DNA of 59,497 bases. Origin: an uncultured SAR116 cluster alpha proteobacterium (GTDB lineage Bacteria > Pseudomonadota > Alphaproteobacteria > Puniceispirillales > Marisalimonadaceae). Where the stretch lies: assembly GCA_902619485.1 (NCBI GenBank), contig CACNEF010000005.1, forward strand, positions 1 to 59,497, given 5' to 3'. The notes below the pieces were generated by a model. That model did not search any database. It saw only the letters and a program-made list of their open reading frames with translations, and was not told where the DNA came from. The translations under genes and the position numbers were made by a program. Every line of letters begins with the position of its first letter. The first letter of the stretch is position 1. Below are positions 1-8,131 of the stretch, one piece after another.

Positions 1-1283
1 TTGGAAAGATTAGTATTAAATATTTTTCCACAACTCATTATAGGAAGTTGATAATCAACATTTGGTACATGATCACCTTTACCAATAATTTTTATACCAT
101 CAAATGATTTGAACAAACCAACAAGTGGTCTTTGAACCTCAAAAATAACTTCTGCCCCTAATTCTACAAATGATTTGATATATCTTGAAAATTGAATTGT
201 ATCGCCAAGACCTTGTTCACAATAGATTAATATTGTCGAACCATTAATCTGTTCCTTGGACGTAAGCTCTGGGAACTTAAAACCTCTTTCTACCCAAAAA
301 TATCTTTTCTTCCTACATTCGTAATTTAACCAACCTAACTCAAAATCACCTACTAGTAATTGACAGTTTGCTTTATTCCAGATTATTTTATATTTTTTTG
401 GCTCATACGTTAGCGCTATATCATAATTTTCTATTGCATCTTTTAAGTTCCCAATTCTATTTAGAATTACACCACGTATAAAATAAGATAGATAATTTTT
501 TGTGTCATTTGCAATAGCTGTATTAATGTAGCTTAAAGCTAAATTAAAATCACCTAATTCTTCATAAATAGAACTTAAATTAGCATGTGCTTCAGAAAAA
601 TTTTTCTCAATAGAAATTGATTTTTTTAAACATTCAATAGCACCCTTTTTATCGTTTTTAAATCTTAAAATATTTCCTTTGTTAAACCATGCCTTATAAT
701 AGTTAGGATTGAATTTAATGGCTAAATCAATATCTACATTTGCTGCTTCAATATCTTGAAGTTTTAGAAAAGTATTAGATCTATTAGAATAACTTTCTGA
801 AAACTCAGGATTTATTTCTATGGCCTTAGAGTAAGTTTCAAGAGCTTCTTTAAATCTCTCTAAATTGAAATACAAGTTTCCTAAATTGTTAATAGCTTCT
901 ATATAACGTGGATTAATTTCAATTGATTTTTTGAAGTAAGAAATTGCATTATCATAGTCACCTAAATTTTTAAGAGATATTGCCATAAAGTGATTTATGG
1001 TCGATGAATTTCTATAAATTTCAATATTTTTTCTTATTAAACTATTAAATTTTAAGTGATCATTATTTGAATATAGAAAAATCAGATTATCAATGAGTTC
1101 TTGTGGCTCTTCGATTGAATAATTACTACTAACTTTATCTTTAATTTTTTTTTTTGTTTTCTTTGCATAAAAATTATTTGGTTGAAAAGACAGAACTTTA
1201 TTCAAAACAACCAAAGCATCATCATAATTTTGATTTCTAATATATCTTTTTGCTTGTGAAATATTTTGTTTAACTATTTCCAT
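1..1283 (-). CDS. TPR-repeat glycosyltransferase-like protein (C-terminus off the window)
   Basis: Reading the minus strand from the ATG at 1283 gives an open frame of about 427 codons that runs off the left edge. Residues ~5-40 and ~90-290 are tetratricopeptide repeats (for example NPRYIEAINNLGNLYFNLE and NPNYYKAWFNKGNILRFK). After the TPRs comes a segment (GDFELGWLNYECR, then YCEQGLGDTIQFSRY) that is characteristic of TPR proteins with a C-terminal GT41/GT9-like glycosyltransferase domain. The start lies 24 bp after the fliD stop and has a GGA-containing ribosome site, so the two are probably co-transcribed. A TPR-glycosyltransferase in a flagellar operon resembles Caulobacter FlmG, which glycosylates flagellin. 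The flagellin role is inferred, and the catalytic C-terminus is not visible. Confidence 0.85.
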   Translation of the reverse strand, partial: MEIVKQNISQAKRYIRNQNYDDALVVLNKVLSFQPNNFYAKKTKKKIKDKVSSNYSIEEPQELIDNLIFLYSNNDHLKFNSLIRKNIEIYRNSSTINHFMAISLKNLGDYDNAISYFKKSIEINPRYIEAINNLGNLYFNLERFKEALETYSKAIEINPEFSESYSNRSNTFLKLQDIEAANVDIDLAIKFNPNYYKAWFNKGNILRFKNDKKGAIECLKKSISIEKNFSEAHANLSSIYEELGDFNLALSYINTAIANDTKNYLSYFIRGVILNRIGNLKDAIENYDIALTYEPKKYKIIWNKANCQLLVGDFELGWLNYECRKKRYFWVERGFKFPELTSKEQINGSTILIYCEQGLGDTIQFSRYIKSFVELGAEVIFEVQRPLVGLFKSFDGIKIIGKGDHVPNVDYQLPIMSCGKIFNTNLS

Positions 1284-1306
1284 TAGTCTATTTATACTTT
1301 CCTAAA

Positions 1307-3937
1307 TTAATCATCATCATTCATGGCCTCAAATAAATTTGTAAGATATTCACCAGTTGATTTTAAACTTGTTACAGCTTGTTCCATACTTGTGAATTGT
1401 TGAATATATCTATTTCTGAGAGATTCCATCTGAGAATTTAAATCAACTAATAATGCTGATTGATCTGTCACTTCTTGATTAATCGTAGTTTCCCTCGTTG
1501 CAAGTTGTCCATTCGAGGTATTCAGGGTGTCAGTCAAAAATGAAGTTAGTTTTTCAATCAAACTTTGACCAAAGTAAATTGTTGCATCTGCACCAAGACC
1601 AGAATACTCCACTTTTAATCCTGCTGCATTTCCTGATGAAATAGTAAAAGTATTATTATTAATATCTGCTGACATTGAAACACCGTCCAATGTTGCCGAA
1701 CCTGTAACACCAGTAGTTGTTATCCCAGCTCCTGTAAAACCTAATGTCACAGATCCTGAAGTGTTAGCTGATGGAGTAATTGATGAAATTGTTTGAAATG
1801 TTTTAGAACCAATGACTGTTGCATTAGCCGCTGGTCCTGTAATAACTTCAGTTTGTGCGTTACCAGATAAATCAGTTCCAACAACAGTGAAAGTTTTGCC
1901 ACTTTCATCACCGCCAGCACTTACGATTGATGGTCGTTTTCCTGTAAGATCAACAAAAGCTGATTTTGTACCAATATTTACTCCTGAAGCAGATGCATTT
2001 GAAGAAATCTGTGTAATATCTTTAAAAATTTTTGTACCAACAACAGTATTTCCAGCTGTAGGACCAGTTATAGTTTCAGTTTGAGATGTCCCATTAATAT
2101 CTGTTCCTGTAATGGTGAATGTTACTGATGATAAATTATTTGAACTTTCTATAGTTACAAATGAATTTAAATCAGTAGCTGATCTAGGAGATGTTGAAGT
2201 TGTTTGTGCACCATCAAGTGTAAAATTACCTGAACTGCCTCGTGTTTCATTATCTACTAATCCATCGGGATCAGTTGCTGTAACTGACGCACCATTTAAT
2301 GTTAAAGCAGTGCTAGCTGTTCCAGCTTGAGAGGTTCCAATATTATCTGCATCGGTTGAACCTACAAACTTAAGAAACCCGTCTAGGTTACTTCCTATTG
2401 CATTTATAACCATTGAAGATGATGAACCAATAGATCCTGACTTAATCGAATAGCTACCATTTGCGTGAGTGACAACAACTGATTTCCCAGCAGCAATAAG
2501 TGTACTGTCTGCGTTTATCGCAGTTTGAATTGCAGTAGCAAGTGCTGCTTCAGAAGTATAATGAGCCGCAGGAACAGTTACTGATCCTGATTGAGTACCA
2601 TCAACTGTTATTTGAATAGTATTATTAGAGGCAGTTACTTCTGGTGATGTGTCGTTACTTACAAGACCTGTAAAAGCTCCTGACACATATGCTGTCATTG
2701 CAAAAGCATAAGATCCTGCTACAGGTTTAGAGTTTGTACCCCCACTTACTGATAATAAACTTGAAGAAGAAGAATACATTGAATTAAATATAGCATCTAA
2801 GGATGATGGATTATTTTTTAGTTCATTTTCCAATACAGTAGTATTCAGGCTAAGTAATCCATCTTTTTCAGTTCTGACTCCCAAATTGGAGAGATATACA
2901 CCATTTGCACCAAATCCCGTTAATTGAGAAGAAGTTAGTGATTCTAGTTGATTTTGAATACTTTTTACTACTGGATCGTCAGATAATTCACCAGCCTCTT
3001 TTGAAGCTGATCCTCTAAAAGTTTTTTCATTTAATAATGTTCTTGCATCATTAACTGCAGTTACAAAAGTTTGTAAGTTAGTTGTTGCAGAAGTTGTATC
3101 TACAGAGGCATTTAGATTTGCTGGAGTATCTACTCCATTAGATGAAGTAGATGCAAGTAAGCTTACATCATAACCCGTAAAAAGATCCGAAATATTATTT
3201 GATGACCTGGTTAATGAAATACCATCAACGGTAAAAGAAGCATCAGTTCCAGCAACTTTTTGTTTTGATCCATTCGTTGACGTATTATCAATAGTAGATA
3301 ATCCTGATCCTGATGGACTTTCTGAGGCTGTAACTCTTAACGCATTTTCTTTTCCGTTCTGTGATTTTAAAACAAGTGTATATGTATCGTCACCTGCGCC
3401 TAAAACACTTGCTGTTACACCATAGTTAAGTGCATTTATTTTATCCTTTAGTGATTCTAAAGTATCAGTTTCTGTAACTGTAAGTGTTTTTGACGTTACA
3501 GTTGAACTAGCAACGAAACTTCCTGACGACCAATCTCCTCTTTCTAAAACCAAGCTTCCTGCGCCAACAAGTGAAGTATTTGATGCGTAATCCTCAAAAG
3601 CTAATGTTTGGCCTTTTGCAAGTGATGAGATGCTTATACTAGAATTTATAGCTACCGCGGTGGATGGATCTGAAATACTTGCATTTACTGCTGAACTAGT
3701 TGAGCTTACTTTTAAAGAAGTGTTCCCAGTCAGAGTATTTAAAGACGTAGAAAGTTTAGATAAAGCACTTTTTATTTCACCAATTGCAGAAATAGCGGTA
3801 TTTCTTGCATCAATTTTGGACTGAATGTGGTTTTCTTGAGGAACCTGTTCAGCTTGTACAAGACTATCAACAATTTGGGTTATATTTAAACCACTACCAC
3901 CTTGATTAATTGCACTCAAATAATCTACTACAGCCAT
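1307..3937 (-). CDS. fliD: Flagellar filament cap protein FliD, enlarged
   Basis: FliD (HAP2) caps the growing filament and drives flagellin folding at the tip. The N-terminus (LNITQIVDSLVQAEQVP, ~18-34) and the C-terminal helix (residues ~835-872, including LRNRYIQQFTSMEQAVTSLK) are the FliD_N and FliD_C signatures. At 876 aa it is nearly twice the usual ~450-500. The excess lies in the middle: a DPDGL acidic linker at ~565, then two copies of the ~70-residue module B (~591-661 and ~671-740), which also occurs eight times in FlgK. A sigma-54-type promoter lies upstream at 3984-3999. The TPR-glycosyltransferase gene follows directly. The identity is secure; the role of the insert is unknown. 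Confidence 0.95.
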   Translation of the reverse strand: MAVVDYLSAINQGGSGLNITQIVDSLVQAEQVPQENHIQSKIDARNTAISAIGEIKSALSKLSTSLNTLTGNTSLKVSSTSSAVNASISDPSTAVAINSSISISSLAKGQTLAFEDYASNTSLVGAGSLVLERGDWSSGSFVASSTVTSKTLTVTETDTLESLKDKINALNYGVTASVLGAGDDTYTLVLKSQNGKENALRVTASESPSGSGLSTIDNTSTNGSKQKVAGTDASFTVDGISLTRSSNNISDLFTGYDVSLLASTSSNGVDTPANLNASVDTTSATTNLQTFVTAVNDARTLLNEKTFRGSASKEAGELSDDPVVKSIQNQLESLTSSQLTGFGANGVYLSNLGVRTEKDGLLSLNTTVLENELKNNPSSLDAIFNSMYSSSSSLLSVSGGTNSKPVAGSYAFAMTAYVSGAFTGLVSNDTSPEVTASNNTIQITVDGTQSGSVTVPAAHYTSEAALATAIQTAINADSTLIAAGKSVVVTHANGSYSIKSGSIGSSSSMVINAIGSNLDGFLKFVGSTDADNIGTSQAGTASTALTLNGASVTATDPDGLVDNETRGSSGNFTLDGAQTTSTSPRSATDLNSFVTIESSNNLSSVTFTITGTDINGTSQTETITGPTAGNTVVGTKIFKDITQISSNASASGVNIGTKSAFVDLTGKRPSIVSAGGDESGKTFTVVGTDLSGNAQTEVITGPAANATVIGSKTFQTISSITPSANTSGSVTLGFTGAGITTTGVTGSATLDGVSMSADINNNTFTISSGNAAGLKVEYSGLGADATIYFGQSLIEKLTSFLTDTLNTSNGQLATRETTINQEVTDQSALLVDLNSQMESLRNRYIQQFTSMEQAVTSLKSTGEYLTNLFEAMNDDD
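1715..2165 (-). repeat. Two tandem module-B copies inside fliD
   Basis: Two ~70-aa copies of the pattern FT(I/V)xGTDxxGxxQTExITGP ... VGxKxFxxIxxI ... V(N/T)xG follow each other. The same pattern recurs in FlgK (8960-12670). This is protein-level repetition; the DNA is diverged. Confidence 0.8.
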
Positions 3938-3983
3938 AAAAAACCTAAATAATAATTATAACTTTATAATACGGCAGTAATAC

Positions 3984-3999
3984 TGCAATTTTTATGCCT
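3984..3999 (-). promoter_or_regulatory. Sigma-54 promoter for fliD
   Basis: Read on the minus strand the site is AGGCATAAAAATTGCA. GG (-24) and GC (-12) are separated by exactly 10 bases, as RpoN requires. It lies about 50 bp upstream of the fliD ATG. The first base differs from the TGGCAT seen at most of the other sites. Confidence 0.65.
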
Positions 4000-4091
4000 T
4001 TAATTAAGAAAATTTTCTTAGATTAATAAATTTCAATTAAATTAAAATGACAATCAATTAAAATTATGTAGTAATTCTATTGGAGCTCATA

Positions 4092-5804
4092 ATGTTTAAA
4101 AAAATAAACATAAAAGAGATTAAAGAAAGCTTAGCTTTATTAGTTATTGCAGCAATAGTAGGTACTATTATTTCTTTTGTTGCGCAACTTTTTATTATTA
4201 GTGCAAAAAATATATATGATTTCTTATTTAATAATGAAAATTTTATCGTAGCAATAGATATTGGAAATTTATCACTTAACTTGGTGCCATTATTGATATG
4301 TGTCCCAAGTTCTCTTTTAGTTGGACTATTAATGTATAAACTCAAACTACCCAGGTGGTTTGGTCCTGCTGATACAATTTACGCTGCACATCACCATGCT
4401 GGTATTTTAGATTTAAAGGGTGGTTTTGGATCAACATTAGCGTCATTTATATCAATAAGTGGCGGTGCTTCAGTAGGTATTTATGGTCCTCTTGTACATT
4501 TTGGTGCAACTGTTTCATCATATATTAGACGACAACAATTTATACCTAAAATTCCCCATGATATTATAATTGGCAGTGGTGTTGCGGCGGCTATTTCTGC
4601 AGGATTTGGTGCTCCTTTAGCAGGTATAATTTTTGCTCATGAGACAGTATTAAGACATTTTTCAATGAAGGCAGTAGCTGCTCTGGCAATTTCATCAATG
4701 GCAGCCAATTTTTCTGCAACAGAAATTGGAATCGTAAGCCCTCCACTTCTACTTACTGCTATTCCTTTTGATATGGGTGACATAATAATAAGCTTAGGGA
4801 TTATTGGCCCATTAGCTGCAATTGTAGCAATACTTTTTATGAAACTAGTACTATTTACGGGTACCATTCCAACCAAAATTAATATTAAAAATTGGCAAGC
4901 TCCAATAATAGCTGGATTTGCTTGTGGTCTATGTGGAATGGTTTTTAGTGAGGTTTTGGGTTTGGGAACTGATGTTCTGATGTCTGTAATAACAAGCCAG
5001 CTATTATTCGGACATCTCTTAGCTCTTTTATTAGGAAAACTAATCCTAACTTCTATTTGTGTAGGATTTGGGTTTTTTGGTGGATTATTCTCGCCTGCGC
5101 TTTTTTTAGGTGGAGTTTTAGGTGCAATAGTATTTCAATTGCCTGTGACATCAGCCAACCCAGATTTACTTTCTGTACTTGCAGTCTCTGGAATGGCTGC
5201 TGTATCTAGTTCAGTGATTGGAGCACCTTTGACTGCTATAATTTTAGTTCTAGAGCTCACTGGATCTTATGAATATGCAATAGCTGCAACTTTCCCAATT
5301 GTGGTTTGTTCTTTCATAACTAGTAGAGTTTTTGCAAATAGCGTGTTTGACAAACAACTCATTTCAAGAGGAGTTGAAATTACAAAAGGTCGAGAACAAA
5401 TTCGCTTAAATGAAGCTTTGATAAAAAATTATGTTGATAGTCAATATACAAAATTAAAACTTACAACTTCTACGCAAAACGCTATCAAATTATTAACCAA
5501 ATCTAATACAACTGAAGGATATATAGTATCAGATGAAAACAAATATATTGGTAAGATCAGTCTATTAAATTTAATTAATAAAAAAAGTTCTAACCTTATA
5601 GATTTAGTAGAAAAAAAGCCTTTAATTATAGATCCTAATTCCAACTTAATTTTTGTAATAAAAAAATTATCGAAGTTTGTCGGTGAAAGTATACCAATTG
5701 TTAATAAGAAAAATAACGAAATGGTTGGCATAATATCAGAAAATGATGTTTTACAAGCATATCTTGATATTTCTGAAGAAATTAATCAGATAGAAAAACA
5801 TTAA
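4092..5804 (+). CDS. ClC-family chloride channel/transporter with C-terminal CBS domains
   Basis: This polytopic membrane protein of about 570 aa carries the ClC selectivity motifs: GGASVGIYGP (GxxGPxxH-like region, ~119-130), GFGAPLAG (GKxGPxxH-equivalent, ~165), and GGLFSPALFLGG (GxFxP, ~337). The last ~130 residues are hydrophilic and contain a pair of CBS-like segments (for example VGIISENDVLQAYL near the end). ClC proteins conduct Cl- or exchange Cl- for H+. The ATG at 4092 was chosen because GGAG lies 6 bases upstream; the in-frame TTG at 4080 would place that ribosome site inside the gene. It sits as a lone metabolic/transport gene between flagellar genes, divergent from fliD, with no visible link to motility. 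Confidence 0.92.
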   Translation: MFKKINIKEIKESLALLVIAAIVGTIISFVAQLFIISAKNIYDFLFNNENFIVAIDIGNLSLNLVPLLICVPSSLLVGLLMYKLKLPRWFGPADTIYAAHHHAGILDLKGGFGSTLASFISISGGASVGIYGPLVHFGATVSSYIRRQQFIPKIPHDIIIGSGVAAAISAGFGAPLAGIIFAHETVLRHFSMKAVAALAISSMAANFSATEIGIVSPPLLLTAIPFDMGDIIISLGIIGPLAAIVAILFMKLVLFTGTIPTKINIKNWQAPIIAGFACGLCGMVFSEVLGLGTDVLMSVITSQLLFGHLLALLLGKLILTSICVGFGFFGGLFSPALFLGGVLGAIVFQLPVTSANPDLLSVLAVSGMAAVSSSVIGAPLTAIILVLELTGSYEYAIAATFPIVVCSFITSRVFANSVFDKQLISRGVEITKGREQIRLNEALIKNYVDSQYTKLKLTTSTQNAIKLLTKSNTTEGYIVSDENKYIGKISLLNLINKKSSNLIDLVEKKPLIIDPNSNLIFVIKKLSKFVGESIPIVNKKNNEMVGIISENDVLQAYLDISEEINQIEKH

Positions 5805-5878
5805 TTAGATAATTTCTAAACATTTATGACATACATCCGTTTTAAATATTAAGACACATATTACTGTTGGAGTTTTAA

Positions 5879-6262
5879 ATGAATTATAACGCGTCTATGA
5901 GACAATATTTGAATGATGACATTAATGCTAAAACCACTGGCTTAGATCCTCATAAAATAATTGAAGAGGTTTTGAAAGATCTTAAGAAAAATATGGAAAC
6001 TTTAGCATATTCAATAGATCATGAACCTGTTATATCATCAATAAAATCTACTAGTTTTTCAAAATCCTTAACGGCAATATATATTTTGCAATCAAGTTTA
6101 AACTTTGATGAAGGAAGTGAAATAGCTGAAAACCTTTATCGTATTTACGATTTTGCTAAGGATGGAATTATGAAAGGTTTTACAAAAAGGGATTCCAAGC
6201 TTATTTATGACGCAATACCTCCAATTGATGAAATTTTGGATGGATGGAAACAAATTAAATAA
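5879..6262 (+). CDS. fliS: Flagellar export chaperone FliS
   Basis: FliS binds the C-terminus of unfolded flagellin in the cytoplasm before export. The 127-aa protein has FliS hallmarks: an all-helical prediction, an early Tyr-containing segment (MNYNASMRQYLND), the helix SLTAIYILQSSLNFDEGSEIAENLYRIYDF interpretable as the conserved L-x-x-L-D/G-x-I-A-x-N-L-x-x-L-Y block, and a terminal Trp (DGWKQIK). The length matches the family. A GGAG ribosome site precedes the ATG. Sequence is diverged but the pattern is clear. Presence of FliS rather than FlaF/FlbT suggests the non-Caulobacter style of flagellin handling. Confidence 0.8.
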   Translation: MNYNASMRQYLNDDINAKTTGLDPHKIIEEVLKDLKKNMETLAYSIDHEPVISSIKSTSFSKSLTAIYILQSSLNFDEGSEIAENLYRIYDFAKDGIMKGFTKRDSKLIYDAIPPIDEILDGWKQIK

Positions 6263-6341
6263 TATTACTATTGATTTAGCTACAAAAAGGTATATTTATC
6301 ATATATATTGATACCGTGCTTTCGTATTTATAGGTGATAAA

Positions 6342-6824
6342 ATGTCAAAATTTTGCCCTGAATGGATTTTTTCTACATTTGCTGCACAGACCAGCAAAGA
6401 ATTTTTATCTTCAAATAATTCTATTGCTGCCATTTCAAGGAAATATTCAATAGCAATTTCAGAACGATTTAATGAAGTAAAGTTTGAAGAAATTATGGAT
6501 TTAGCTGAAAAAATCCTACAATTTTTGTCTGAAATAAATGCTGGTGAGGAGGCAGTTAATTACATAAATGACTTTATTCATTATAGAGTTAAATATGAGT
6601 CAGGTGGAAGTGAAAGAAAACTATCTGGAATGTTCTCGTCGGCTTTTAATCCGACAAAAGTTAAAGACTATGGTTCAGATAAATGCTTTAAGATATTTAA
6701 AGCTACGGTTTTTAGTATTAGAAATGAAGCACTTCCTAAAGCAGAACCAGGATGGTTAATCACAGATGTAGAAGATATTGACTGGATTGGTGAAATTATC
6801 AATCAAGAAACTGATTTATTTTAA
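6342..6824 (+). CDS. Conserved-looking hypothetical protein in flagellar cluster
   Basis: This 160-aa protein is not recognised. It is soluble, with no signal peptide or membrane segment, and largely helical in its first 100 residues. It contains several Trp/Asp-rich stretches near the end (GWLITDVEDIDWIGEIINQ). It lies 79 bp after fliS on the same strand and ends 8 bp before the convergent flgL stop. Position suggests a flagellar assembly or secretion accessory role, but nothing in the sequence proves it. Confidence 0.75.
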   Translation: MSKFCPEWIFSTFAAQTSKEFLSSNNSIAAISRKYSIAISERFNEVKFEEIMDLAEKILQFLSEINAGEEAVNYINDFIHYRVKYESGGSERKLSGMFSSAFNPTKVKDYGSDKCFKIFKATVFSIRNEALPKAEPGWLITDVEDIDWIGEIINQETDLF

Positions 6825-6832
6825 ACTTTTAA

Positions 6833-8113
6833 TTATCTTAAATAATCAAATAAATTAAGTTGTGAAATTTTTACAAATGATTGCTGACTTGCTTGCATAG
6901 ACGTCAACATACTTTGTAAATTAGTTACTAATGATGCAAGATCTGCATCCTTTAAATCACTTACATCTTTTTCAACCCCTAATCTTCGGTTAGCTAAAAG
7001 CTCTATTTGCCTCTCAAGAGAGTTAGTTCTAGCTCCAATTTCACCTCTATTATTCGCAATATGTACCTGAGTTGAAGCTACATTATCTAATTGTTTTGAT
7101 GGTAATTGATCATTATCATATAACTTTTGAACACCACCTATGTTGTTTCCAATTCCATCTGTAGGTTGAACTTTAAAAAATGAAGTAGGATCTTTTTGTG
7201 CAGTTTCAATTCCATAAACAGAAAGATTCTTAATTTCCATTGGACCGTTGACTGAGTCAGTTAATTTAATTGTTTTTCCATCATCCATTATAGTTGCAAC
7301 AACCCCAGTGTTCCCAAGATTAATTTGCCTTACAAACTCTGCAGGATCTTCACCTGTAATTTCAGCTGTAATTGTTGCTGTACCCAAATTTCCTGTTAGA
7401 TCGAAAGTCCATGTGCCAGGGTTTTTATTCTCAAAAGTAAGTTCCGCTACACCTGTTGATTTTACTGAATCGACACCTCCAGAAGCCGTCCTTATTGAAT
7501 AGCTAATATCTTCTAACATTTGGAAAATTGAGACATTCTTTCCTGATGGTCCCTTTACAGCTTGAAATAAAGTTCCTCCATCAAGTGTTGTCTCTATTAC
7601 TCTAGACTCAGAAATAGATAAAGATGCTATACCCCTATCTCCTTTATAATTTATTTTGCCAGCTAAATCTTTGACAAAAGGAATAGTATTTGTTTTGTAG
7701 CCACTGAATAAAAAACTTCCATTACTATCTTGTGCATTAGCTAAACTTAATATTTCTTCTTTCATCTGATCAACTTCAATAGCAATTGCTTCTCTATCTG
7801 ATGCACCTAAAACGTCACTTGAAGCCTGGATGATCAATTCCTGAACTCTTATAAAAACATTTGATAAGTTTTCTAAATTTTTATCTATTAATGATAATCT
7901 ATCATCAGCTGAATTTACGTTTCTCTCATATTGTTCAATTTGCTTTTTAACAACAATTAGGCCTGATAACTCAACAGATCCAACTGGATCATCTGAAGCC
8001 CGTAAAATATTTTCACCAGTAGCAATTTTATTCTGAAGATCTTGAAGTTCTTCAGTTGTTGATGAAAATTGTTTTAATTGCTGTTGATTAAATAATTTTG
8101 AACTAATCTGCAT
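6833..8113 (-). CDS. flgL: Flagellar hook-filament junction protein FlgL
   Basis: FlgL (HAP3) joins the hook-side FlgK layer to the filament. The 426-aa protein has the flagellin-like N-terminus (TGENILRASDDPVGSVEL, ~32-49) and a helical C-terminus (residues ~375-426) related to flagellin D0/D1. It is moderately longer than the usual ~310-400 aa and, unlike its neighbours FlgK, FlgE and FliD, does not carry obvious phage-like modules. It follows flgK by 18 bp and is the last gene of the flgG-H-I-J-K-L run. Confidence 0.93.
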   Translation of the reverse strand: MQISSKLFNQQQLKQFSSTTEELQDLQNKIATGENILRASDDPVGSVELSGLIVVKKQIEQYERNVNSADDRLSLIDKNLENLSNVFIRVQELIIQASSDVLGASDREAIAIEVDQMKEEILSLANAQDSNGSFLFSGYKTNTIPFVKDLAGKINYKGDRGIASLSISESRVIETTLDGGTLFQAVKGPSGKNVSIFQMLEDISYSIRTASGGVDSVKSTGVAELTFENKNPGTWTFDLTGNLGTATITAEITGEDPAEFVRQINLGNTGVVATIMDDGKTIKLTDSVNGPMEIKNLSVYGIETAQKDPTSFFKVQPTDGIGNNIGGVQKLYDNDQLPSKQLDNVASTQVHIANNRGEIGARTNSLERQIELLANRRLGVEKDVSDLKDADLASLVTNLQSMLTSMQASQQSFVKISQLNLFDYLR

Positions 8114-8131
8114 TTTAAATAACTCTAATTA

